64,000 nt of DNA. It comes from Streptoalloteichus tenebrarius. Its GTDB lineage: Bacteria; Actinomycetota; Actinomycetes; Mycobacteriales; Pseudonocardiaceae. Below, in pieces: positions 15,877 through 22,634 of the stretch; within the stretch, counting starts at the first letter, position 1, and every line of letters begins with the position of its first letter. The notes under the pieces were generated by a model. It had not been told where the DNA came from and did not search any database. It saw only the letters and a program-made list of their open reading frames with translations. The DNA lies in the NCBI RefSeq assembly GCF_024171885.1, contig NZ_JAMTCP010000025.1, positions 1 to 64,000 on the forward strand, given 5' to 3'. The translations under genes and the position numbers were made by a program.

Positions 15877-16210
15877 AACCTGCCCCTCGGCCTATGGCCC
15901 CGAGATGAGCTTCATCAGCTCAGAGTGTCAGTCCAGCCGGGTTGCCTTGTGCGCTGGCAGCTGCGCAGGTTGTGCGGGAGCTTCACTGCCTTGATCTGCG
16001 GGGGTGATCAGCCTGAGCGAACGCCTACCAACCGCTCGTCTCCGGACGGGCACCGCTCATCGTTCTCAACCGTCCTCTTTTGTGGGGTCTCGGGTATAAC
16101 GATCTTGTACATGTGAAGCCCTCGGCGGCTTCAAGTGAGGGCCCCATTGCGTCGAGGCAGGCAACTCCTGCGGGCATAGATGGCGGGGCTGGATCAACAG
16201 GGAGTTCGTC

Positions 16211-16516
16211 ATGGGTCGACGTAGCCAGCGTGGTCCCCAGGGGTCGTCATCCGTACCCTGCGCGCGCTTACCCCTTCCGGGTGAGTTCACACTGCCTGGT
16301 CCGGGAGACTTTCTGCGCAGCATCCCCTGGTTGCTGCTGGTCCTTGTGCTTCACAAGGAGGGATGGTCACTGAAGGAAGTCGGTGTGATGCTTACAGTGC
16401 TCGTCGTGATGTCTCCGGGCCTGTTGCTCGTGAGTCGAGTCGTGAGCGTCCTGCTGGAGAGCTGGGCGAGTGTCGCCTCCTCTTGTGCAGGCAGAATCGG
16501 GTACACAGACCGATAA
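16211..16516 (+). CDS. Possible small membrane protein
   Basis: A 101-codon frame starts at an ATG with CAGGGAG eight bases upstream. Residues about 37-52 (IPWLLLVLVL) and 60-80 (GVMLTVLVVMSPGLLLVSRVV) are hydrophobic enough to span a membrane, and the first 30 residues are polar. Codon use is far less GC-biased at third positions than in the surrounding core genes, which fits foreign or recently acquired DNA, or a non-coding stretch. I recognise no family. The ribosome site and the two segments are the only support. Confidence 0.35.
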   Translation: MGRRSQRGPQGSSSVPCARLPLPGEFTLPGPGDFLRSIPWLLLVLVLHKEGWSLKEVGVMLTVLVVMSPGLLLVSRVVSVLLESWASVASSCAGRIGYTDR

Positions 16517-16593
16517 CACTTCGCGCTCAGCCGGCCCAGACACCCGCAGACGGCCGGGTTTCGCCGGTGTCAGCCGGACACGGCTGGCACAGC

Positions 16594-16631
16594 AGAAGGG
16601 CCCGCTGACCATGTGGTCAGCGGGCCCTTCT
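16594..16631 (-). terminator. Terminator of tRNA-Arg
   Basis: Perfect 18-base arms (16594-16611 and 16614-16631) are separated by two bases, extendable by one more pair. It lies five bases beyond the tRNA 3' end in the tRNA's direction of transcription. It is one of the strongest hairpins in the window. Confidence 0.85.
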
Positions 16632-16635
16632 GTGG

Positions 16636-16710
16636 TGGTGCCCCCGGCAGGATTCGAACCTGCGCACCCGCCTCCGGAGGGCGGTGCTCTATCCCCTGAG
16701 CTACGGGGGC
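16636..16710 (-). tRNA. tRNA-Arg (anticodon CCG)
   Basis: Read on the minus strand, the acceptor arms GCCCCCG and CGGGGGC pair, the D arm follows TAGCTCAG, and the anticodon stem CCGCC/GGCGG closes a loop CT-CCG-GA. The T arm contains GGTTCGAATCC, and a 3' CCA is encoded. Length is 75 bases with CCA. Anticodon CCG decodes CGG, a frequent Arg codon in this GC-rich genome. A TAAGCT about 35 bases upstream (16745-16750) is a likely -10 box, and a long hairpin terminates it. Confidence 0.97.
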
Positions 16711-16817
16711 CCCGTCTCTGCGATCTCTCGCGGCGACGTGAAGAAGCTTAGCGCATGTTCCGGGATGCTTCGCACACCCCCCTGGTACGCGGATGATCAC
16801 GCTCCTAGCGTGCTGAC

Positions 16818-18629
16818 ATGAACTCGGTGAGTGGACGGCGCGAGCGCGTCGTCGAGTCGGGCGGGGTGCGGCTGGCCGTCCGAGAAGAGGGGGACCCCTC
16901 AGCCCCAACAGTGCTGCTAGTCCACGGTTTTCCTGACAACTCCAGCCTGTGGGACGGGGTCGCCGAGCGCCTCAGGGACCGGTTCCACGTGGTGCGGTAC
17001 GACGTGCGCGGGACGGGCCGTTCGGACCGCCCGGAGGGGCGCGAGGCGTACCGTCTGGACCGGTTGGCGGCGGATGTGGTTTCCGTCACGCGGGCGGTGA
17101 GCCCGGACCGGCCGGTTCACCTGGTCGGGCATGACTGGGGGTCCATCCAGGCGTGGGAGGCGGTGACCGAGCCGGAGCACCAGCACCTGTTCGCGTCGTA
17201 CACGTCGATCTCCGGCCCGTGCCTGGACCATCTGGGCCACTGGCTGCGGGACCGGCTGCGCCGCCCCGGCGGGCGAGCGGACGCCCTCAGGCAGGGTCTG
17301 CGCTCCTGGTACGTCTACGCGATGCACGTCCCGGTGCTGCCGGAGCTGGCGTGGCGGCACGTGCTCGGCCCCGCGTGGGCGAGGGCGCTGGGCCGTCGGG
17401 GCGCGGCGGGCACGGAGACCCTGACGGAGGACGCGCTCCACGGCGTGGAGCTGTACCGGGCGAACATCCTGGAGCGGCTGCGCGCGCCCCGGGAGCGGAG
17501 GACGTCGGTCCCCGTGCAGCTCCTGGTCCCCGAGAGGGACCCGTTCGTGTCTCCGGCGGCGCTGGACGACGTCCCTCGTTGGTGTGACCGGGTGTGGCGT
17601 CGGGACCTCCCGGCCGGTCACTGGGTGCCGAGGTCCCGGCCCGAGGTGGTCGCGCGGGCGGTCACCGAGCTGATCGATCATCTGGAGGGGGAGGACATGG
17701 CACGGGAGCTGGTGCGGGCGAGGGTGGGCGCCGGTCGGCGCGGCCGCTTCGCGGGGCGGCTCGTGGTGATCACGGGCGCCGGGAGCGGCATCGGCAGGGC
17801 GACGGCGCTGGCCGCCGCGGAGGCCGGGGCCGACGTGGTGGCGTGGGACATCGACGGCGCGGCGGCGGAGCGCACGGCCGAGCAGGCGCATGAGCGCGGC
17901 GTCCGGGCGTGGGCGAGCCGGGTGGACGTGACCGACCCCGAGGCCGTGCGCGCGGCGGCGGCGGAGGTGCGCGCCGAGGGAGGCGTGCCCGACGTGGTGA
18001 TGGCCAACGCGGGCATCGGGGTGATGGGCTTCTTCGCGGCGACGGACGAGCACGTCTGGCGACGCGTGGTCGACGTCAACCTCCTGGGTGTCGTGCACAC
18101 GCTTCAGGCGTTCCTGCCGGCGCTCATCGAGCGGGGGCAGGGCGGGCACCTGGTGATCACGTCGTCGATGGCGGCGTACGCGCCGGCGCCCGGCAACCTG
18201 ACGTACACGGCGGCGAAGGCCGGCGTCCTGGCCCTCGGCAGGGGCCTGCGCGAGGAGCTGGCGGAGCACGGGATCGACGTCTCGGTGGTGTGCCCCGGGA
18301 TGATCAGCACGAACTTCGTCCAGGGCATGACGCTGTTCGGTCTGTCGGGTGAGCGGCATGACCGCGCGCGGACCACGAACGAGCGGCTCATCGCGAAGGG
18401 ACGGCCGCCGGCCGTGGTCGCGCGCGCCGTCCTGCGGGCGGTGGAGCGCCGGAGGTTCCTCGTCCCGGTCAACCCCGAGGCCAAGTTCGCCTACGTGATG
18501 TCCCGGGTCGCGCCGGCGGCGCTCTCCCGGCTGCTCCGCGTGTTCATCCGGCGCACGATGCCCGACCTCGTCACCTCGGGGCGTCCCCAGCCGGGTCACC
18601 GGGCCGAGGAGGTGCGGCCGCGCTCGTAG
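16818..18629 (+). CDS. Bifunctional epoxide-hydrolase-like / short-chain dehydrogenase fusion (EphD type)
   Basis: A 603-residue two-domain protein. Residues 1-290 are an alpha/beta hydrolase with HGFPD at 36-40, nucleophile Asp106 in GHDWGS and His268, the epoxide-hydrolase pattern. Residues 310-590 are a short-chain dehydrogenase with TGAGSGIG at 319-326, NAG at 397-399, Ser450, Tyr463 and Lys467. The same fusion order and size occur in mycobacterial EphD. Both active sites look intact, suggesting opening of an epoxide or lactone followed by redox of the product. The ATG is six bases after a TAGCGT -10 box, so the mRNA is probably leaderless. It is not obviously part of the PKS locus, being separated by the tRNA and the gene-poor stretch. 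Confidence 0.9.
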   Translation: MNSVSGRRERVVESGGVRLAVREEGDPSAPTVLLVHGFPDNSSLWDGVAERLRDRFHVVRYDVRGTGRSDRPEGREAYRLDRLAADVVSVTRAVSPDRPVHLVGHDWGSIQAWEAVTEPEHQHLFASYTSISGPCLDHLGHWLRDRLRRPGGRADALRQGLRSWYVYAMHVPVLPELAWRHVLGPAWARALGRRGAAGTETLTEDALHGVELYRANILERLRAPRERRTSVPVQLLVPERDPFVSPAALDDVPRWCDRVWRRDLPAGHWVPRSRPEVVARAVTELIDHLEGEDMARELVRARVGAGRRGRFAGRLVVITGAGSGIGRATALAAAEAGADVVAWDIDGAAAERTAEQAHERGVRAWASRVDVTDPEAVRAAAAEVRAEGGVPDVVMANAGIGVMGFFAATDEHVWRRVVDVNLLGVVHTLQAFLPALIERGQGGHLVITSSMAAYAPAPGNLTYTAAKAGVLALGRGLREELAEHGIDVSVVCPGMISTNFVQGMTLFGLSGERHDRARTTNERLIAKGRPPAVVARAVLRAVERRRFLVPVNPEAKFAYVMSRVAPAALSRLLRVFIRRTMPDLVTSGRPQPGHRAEEVRPRS

Positions 18630-18649
18630 CCCGCCGACCCGTGATCACC

Positions 18650-18679
18650 ATTGCATGTATGCGCATGTCGCTATATGTT
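18650..18679 (+). promoter_or_regulatory. AT-rich promoter with GCATGT repeats before the cation exporter
   Basis: GCATGT occurs twice with four bases between (18653-18668), and ATGCGCAT is a small palindrome. The element merges into TATGTT (18674-18679), a -10-like box six bases before the ATG. The layout resembles operators of metal-sensing ArsR/SmtB repressors, which would suit a metal efflux gene, but the match is loose and no regulator gene is adjacent. Confidence 0.4.
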
Positions 18680-18685
18680 GGTGCC

Positions 18686-19609
18686 ATGGGGCACGGGCAC
18701 TCGCACGGGATCACGCCGCCACAGGCGGGCAGCGCCTCAGGGCGGTACGTGGGTCGACTGGTGGCGGCACTGGCCATCGGCGCGGCCTTCATGGCGCTGG
18801 AGGCCGTCGTCGGCCTGGTCACGGGCTCGCTGGCGCTGGTCTCCGACGCGGCCCACATGGTGACCGACGTCCTGGGCGTGGGGCTCGCCCTGGCCGCGAT
18901 CCTGGCGGCCAGGAACGCGCGGAAGACGGCTGACCGCACGTTCGGGCTCTACCGGGCCGAGGTGCTGGCCGCCCTCGCCAACGCGGTCCTGCTCTTCGGT
19001 GTGGCCGGTTACGTCCTCGTGGAGGCCCTCGGGCGGTGGAGTGACCCGCCCGAGGTGCCCGGCCTCCCCGTCCTGCTCACCGCCGCCGTCGGCCTGCTCG
19101 CGAACCTGGTCTCCTTCGCCCTGTTGCGCGGCGGGGCCAAGGAGAGCCTGAACGTGCGCGGCGCGTACCTGGAGGTGCTCGCCGACCTGATCGGCTCGGT
19201 CGGCGTGCTGGTCAGCGGCGCGGTGACCCTGATCTTCGGCTGGCGCTACGCCGACCCGGTCATCGGCGTCGCGATCGGGCTGTTCGTCCTCCCCCGGACC
19301 TGGCGGCTGGGCCGGCGCGCCGTGCGCATCCTGTTCCAGCACGCCCCGGAGGGCGTCGACGTGCCGAGCCTCCAGTCCGACCTGGCCGGGTTGGAGGGCG
19401 TCACCGAGGTGCACGACCTGCACGTGTGGACGCTGACCTCGGGCATGGAGGTGGCCTCGGCGCACCTGTCCACCAGCTCCGGCGCCGAGCACGACCGGGT
19501 GCTGGAGGCCGCGCAGCGCCTGCTGGCGGAGCGCTACCGCATCGAGCACGCGACGTTGCAGGTGGAGACGGTGGGGCGCGCGGCCCGCTGCCGCGAGCTG
19601 TCGTGGTGA
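18686..19609 (+). CDS. Cation diffusion facilitator (Zn/Co/Cd-type efflux)
   Basis: A 307-residue CDF-family exporter. The N-terminus is His-rich (MGHGHSHG). Transmembrane segments follow, with LVSDAAHMVTDVLGV in the second helix carrying the His/Asp metal-site residues, and the matching Asp pair lies in VLADLIGSVGVLVSG. The cytoplasmic C-terminal domain includes EVHDLHVWTLTSG. It exports divalent metal by proton antiport. I chose the ATG at 18686 because the His-rich start is typical and it lies six bases after the -10 box; an upstream start in frame (18641) would run through the promoter. It ends one base before the convergent permease stop. Confidence 0.9.
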   Translation: MGHGHSHGITPPQAGSASGRYVGRLVAALAIGAAFMALEAVVGLVTGSLALVSDAAHMVTDVLGVGLALAAILAARNARKTADRTFGLYRAEVLAALANAVLLFGVAGYVLVEALGRWSDPPEVPGLPVLLTAAVGLLANLVSFALLRGGAKESLNVRGAYLEVLADLIGSVGVLVSGAVTLIFGWRYADPVIGVAIGLFVLPRTWRLGRRAVRILFQHAPEGVDVPSLQSDLAGLEGVTEVHDLHVWTLTSGMEVASAHLSTSSGAEHDRVLEAAQRLLAERYRIEHATLQVETVGRAARCRELSW

Positions 19610-19610
19610 G

Positions 19611-20969
19611 TCAGGCGGGGAGCGGCCCGAACGGCCACGTGCGTTGCCGACGCGCCCACAGCAGGAAAGCCAGTGTGCCGACGACCAGCCAGCCCAGCGA
19701 CAACAGCACGGGGCGCAGCCCGGCGGAGTAGTAGACGAACGCCCAGCCGACGAGCGCCACGACACAGGGCAGCGGGTACAGCCACTGCCGGTAGGGGCGG
19801 GGCAGGTCGGGGCGGCGGCACCGCAGGACCACCAGGGCGACCACCTGCGCGATCGACTGCACGATCACGAACGCGGCGGTCAGCATGTTGATCACGTCCT
19901 GGAGGGTGAACAACGAGCCGACCGCCGTCACCGCGCCCATCGCCACCAGGGCCACGTGTGGGAAGCGCAGTCGCGGGTGCAGCCGGCCGAACCAGGGCAG
20001 GAACAGGCCGTCCCTGGCCGCGTGGAACGGGACGCGCGAGCCGCCCAGCAGGCCGGCGAACACCGAGCCGAAGGCGGTGACGACGATGCACACCGTGAAC
20101 ACCCGCGCCGCCGCGCCGCCCCAGCTCCGCTCCAGCACCAGCGAGGCCACGGACGTCGACGAGGCGACCTCCTGCCAGGGCACGACGCCGAGCACGCCCA
20201 GGTTGAGCAGCAGGTAGAGCGCCATGATGCCGAGGATGGAGAACAGGACCGCCCTGGGCAGGGTGCGCCCGGGGTCCCTCACCTCGGCGCCCAGGTAGGC
20301 CGCGGTGTTGTAGCCGAGGTAGTCGTAGACGGCGATCACGAGACCGGCGCCGAGACCCGTCCAGAACGGGCCGCCGGCCGCGAACGCCCCGTCGGGGAAG
20401 GTGAAGGCGAGGTCGGCGTCGAAGTGCGTGTAGGCGGCCACGACGACCGAGAGCACCGAGACGAGCATGACCGCGAACAGCGCCGTGGTGAGCCGGGTGA
20501 CCTCGCCGATGCGGCGGTAGAGGAGCAGCACCGCGAGCGCGACGACGCCGACCCCGATCACCCTGCCCTGCCAGGGGAGCAGCCCGGGGACGAGGTAGCC
20601 GAGGTAGGAGACGAGCCCAATCACGCCGGTCGCCATGATCAGCGGGATGAACAGCATCGCCGTCCAGGCGAACAGGAACGGCATGAGCCGGCCGGTGCGG
20701 TGCTGGAAGGCCTCGCGGAGGTAGACGTAGCTGCCGCCGGCTCCTGGCAGCGCCGCGCCCAGCTCGGCCCAGACCAGCCCGTCGGCGACCGCGAGGAGCG
20801 CCCCGACGAGCCAGCCCAGCACGGCCTGCGGCCCGCCCATCACGGCGACCATGGTGGGGATGGTGACGAACGGCCCGATGCCGCACATCTGCGTCATGTT
20901 GATGGCGGTGGCCTGCCAGGGGCCGATCCGCCGCTCGAACCCCCGGTTCGTGGTCGCCGTTCCGGTCAC
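19611..20969 (-). CDS. APC-superfamily amino acid permease
   Basis: A 452-residue integral membrane protein with about twelve hydrophobic segments. The first helix contains NMTQMCGIGPFVTIP, the unwound substrate-binding motif of APC transporters, and LPGAGGSYVYLREAF follows helix 2. It imports an amino acid or amine by proton coupling; the substrate cannot be read. The GTG at 20969 has a GGAGG site five bases upstream. It is divergent from a ROK repressor gene with an inverted repeat between them, so that repressor probably controls it. The gene ends face to face with the CDF gene with no room for a terminator. Confidence 0.88.
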   Translation of the reverse strand: MTGTATTNRGFERRIGPWQATAINMTQMCGIGPFVTIPTMVAVMGGPQAVLGWLVGALLAVADGLVWAELGAALPGAGGSYVYLREAFQHRTGRLMPFLFAWTAMLFIPLIMATGVIGLVSYLGYLVPGLLPWQGRVIGVGVVALAVLLLYRRIGEVTRLTTALFAVMLVSVLSVVVAAYTHFDADLAFTFPDGAFAAGGPFWTGLGAGLVIAVYDYLGYNTAAYLGAEVRDPGRTLPRAVLFSILGIMALYLLLNLGVLGVVPWQEVASSTSVASLVLERSWGGAAARVFTVCIVVTAFGSVFAGLLGGSRVPFHAARDGLFLPWFGRLHPRLRFPHVALVAMGAVTAVGSLFTLQDVINMLTAAFVIVQSIAQVVALVVLRCRRPDLPRPYRQWLYPLPCVVALVGWAFVYYSAGLRPVLLSLGWLVVGTLAFLLWARRQRTWPFGPLPA

Positions 20970-20993
20970 GGGCACCTCCGGCAGCGGAGCAGG

Positions 20994-21012
20994 GTTAGTA
21001 AAGTTTCTTAAC
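20994..21012. promoter_or_regulatory. Inverted repeat between permease and ROK genes
   Basis: A 19-base AT-rich imperfect palindrome runs from GTTAGTAAA to TTTCTTAAC, 25 bases before the permease start and about 60 before the ROK start. ROK-family repressors usually bind TTAG/AAA-TTT/CTAA-type palindromes, so this is the likely operator for both genes. Confidence 0.65.
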
Positions 21013-21074
21013 ACAGCGCCGGCGGGGTGGGAACCCCGCGCGGGACGAGGCGAGCGCGAGGACGGGACGGGGAC

Positions 21075-22286
21075 GTGGACGCACGGACGCCGGTGGCCGG
21101 GAACCCGGCCCGGATGCGGGAGTGGAACCAGCGGCTCGTGCTGGACCTGCTGCGCTCGACGGGCCCCGCGACCCGCCCGAGGATCGCCAGGGACACGGGG
21201 TTGTCGAAACCGACCGTGGGCCAGGCCCTGCTGGGGTTGGAGGAGGCCGGTCTGGTGCGGACGGTCGGCCGGCGCGCGGAGGGCCCGGGGCGCGCGGCGG
21301 TCCTCTACGAGGCCAACCCGGCGGCCGGGCACGTGCTGGCCGTCGACATCGGGAGGGAACGCCTCCGGGTGGCCGTCGCGGACCTCGCCGGTGACGTGGT
21401 GTCCCGGGTGGACGAGCGGAACCGGTGCCGCTCGGCGAGCGCGCTCGTCCGCATGGTGCGGGAGCTGGCGGAGCGGGCCGTCGCGGTGGCGGGCCTGGGC
21501 GCGGGCCAGGTGGTCGCGACGGTCGTGGGCAGCCCGGGAGTCGCCGACCGGAGGAACAGGGCGGTGCAGCTCGCGCCCAACCTGCCGGGCTGGGGCCGGA
21601 AGGGGCTGCTCGACGAGCTGGCGGCGGTGCTCGGCCCCGGGCTCGTGGTGGAGAACGACGCCAACCTCGCGGCCGTCGGGGAGCGGGAGCGCGGCGCGGC
21701 GCGCGGTGTGGACGACTTCGCCTACCTGGCGGTGGGCACCGGGCTGGGCCTCGGGTTGGTGTTGGGCGGCGAGTTGTTCCGGGGCGCGCACGGCGCGGCG
21801 GGCGAGGTCGGGTACCTGCCCTTCCCCGACGTGGCCTCGGGTCAGGGGGCGTCGGCTCCCGGGGAGCGTGGCCAGATGGAGGACGCGGTCGCCGCGCGGT
21901 CGGTCCTCGTCCTGGCCGAGCGGCACGGCCTGACCGGTGTCCGGAGCCCTCGGGACGTGTTCGCCCTGGCCCGCCAGGGGGATGACCGGGCGGGTCGCGT
22001 CGTGCGCGAGGAGGCGGAGCGCCTGGCGTCCGTGGTCGCGTCGGTGGTCGCCGTGGTGGATCCCGAGCTGGTGGTGTTGGGCGGTGGGATCGGGGCGAAC
22101 GCGGACCTGTTGGTGGAGCCCATGACCGAGTCGTTGCGCCGGATGACGCCGCTGGCGCCGCGCGTCGTGCCGGGTGAGTTGGCCGAGGACGCGGTGCTCG
22201 TCGGGGCGGTCGCCACGGGGTTGGCCGCCGCCAGGGACGTGGTGTTCGAGCGGGGACTGCGGACCGCACGGACGAGGCTCACCTGA
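21075..22286 (+). CDS. ROK-family transcriptional regulator
   Basis: A 403-residue protein with an N-terminal winged helix (about 15-75; RPRIARDTGLSKPTVGQALLGLEEAGLV) and a sugar-kinase-fold domain. The ATP-binding DIG motif is in AVDIGRERLRV, and ENDANLAA plus VGTGLGLGLVLGG are present. The usual zinc-binding Cys cluster after GEVG is missing: GEVGYLPFPDV is followed by a Cys-free stretch, so it is probably not a zinc-dependent kinase. The GTG at 21075 is favoured because the family starts about 15 residues before the helix-turn-helix; 21027 is an alternative. It likely represses the divergent permease and itself. Confidence 0.85.
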   Translation: MDARTPVAGNPARMREWNQRLVLDLLRSTGPATRPRIARDTGLSKPTVGQALLGLEEAGLVRTVGRRAEGPGRAAVLYEANPAAGHVLAVDIGRERLRVAVADLAGDVVSRVDERNRCRSASALVRMVRELAERAVAVAGLGAGQVVATVVGSPGVADRRNRAVQLAPNLPGWGRKGLLDELAAVLGPGLVVENDANLAAVGERERGAARGVDDFAYLAVGTGLGLGLVLGGELFRGAHGAAGEVGYLPFPDVASGQGASAPGERGQMEDAVAARSVLVLAERHGLTGVRSPRDVFALARQGDDRAGRVVREEAERLASVVASVVAVVDPELVVLGGGIGANADLLVEPMTESLRRMTPLAPRVVPGELAEDAVLVGAVATGLAAARDVVFERGLRTARTRLT

Positions 22287-22328
22287 TCGGCGTAGTCATT
22301 GCGACGTCATGGCGACCATCCGCTGCGT

Positions 22329-22378
22329 CCTGTCTCCCTAACGTGGGCATCTTTCACTCGAAAGAGTGAGCAGACAGG
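22329..22378 (+). ncRNA. Candidate structured RNA (nested stem-loop)
   Basis: Outer arms CCTGTCT (22329-22335) and AGACAGG (22372-22378) enclose an inner CACTC/GAGTG stem with a GAAA tetraloop (22355-22368). GNRA loops and nested stems suggest RNA function over a mere terminator, and a terminator-like hairpin follows at once. I cannot match it to a known RNA family. Confidence 0.3.
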
Positions 22379-22403
22379 GCGAGAGTTTGGGCTTAGCGTT
22401 ACG

Positions 22404-22440
22404 GGACCTCCTCCGTGTCCTCCCTGGAGGAGGGTCCTTT
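22404..22440 (+). terminator. Terminator downstream of the ROK gene
   Basis: GGACCTCCTCC pairs with GGAGGAGGGTCC with a one-base bulge, and TTT follows immediately. It is 118 bases after the ROK stop; the intervening structured element may share its transcript. Confidence 0.65.
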
Positions 22441-22634
22441 CCGTCGGGTGGACACGCCACGGGAACGGGCGCAGGGGACGCGCCCGCCGTCCGGCCCCAC
22501 CCGTCGATGGGGACCAGTTGCGGGACGGCACCGCGCCAGCTTCACCAGTCCGTCCCGCAGCCTGCCCAACCGGCGCTCACCGCGCGTTGAGAAACAGAAC
22601 CCGAGCGTCCTCATCACCGGCCGCGGGGTCGTGC

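Larger units (their letters stand above)
15169..16593. other. Gene-poor, lower-GC stretch beside tRNA-Arg
   Basis: About 1.4 kb without a secure gene. GC content is visibly lower than in the flanks. It contains a two-repeat CRISPR-like remnant (15755-15845), a hairpin (15853-15876), a second hairpin (TGAAGCC/GGCTTCA, 16114-16133), a third (CAGCCG/CGGCTG, 16571-16586) and one possible small membrane-protein gene (16211-16516). It adjoins the 3' end of a tRNA gene, a common integration target, but I found no duplicate of the tRNA 3' end that would mark an attachment site. It could be the residue of an excised or decayed island. Confidence 0.5.
22287..22634. other. Convergent intergenic region with structured elements
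   Basis: No gene is visible. It lies between the 3' ends of the ROK gene and the acyl-CoA dehydrogenase gene. It holds a nested stem-loop (22329-22378) and a bulged hairpin with a T-run (22404-22440). Confidence 0.6.

Noticed and set aside
15651-15908. Small frames on both strands over the CRISPR-like repeats
   Set aside because: Their residues (for example IPACAG-like stretches) come from translating the repeats and spacer; there is no ribosome site.
15853-16133. Attachment site duplicate for an element in tRNA-Arg
   Set aside because: No second copy of the tRNA 3' end was found in the window, so no att site is claimed.
16080-16373. 97-codon plus-strand frame beside the tRNA
   Set aside because: No hydrophobic or family pattern; overlaps the better-supported small membrane-protein frame.
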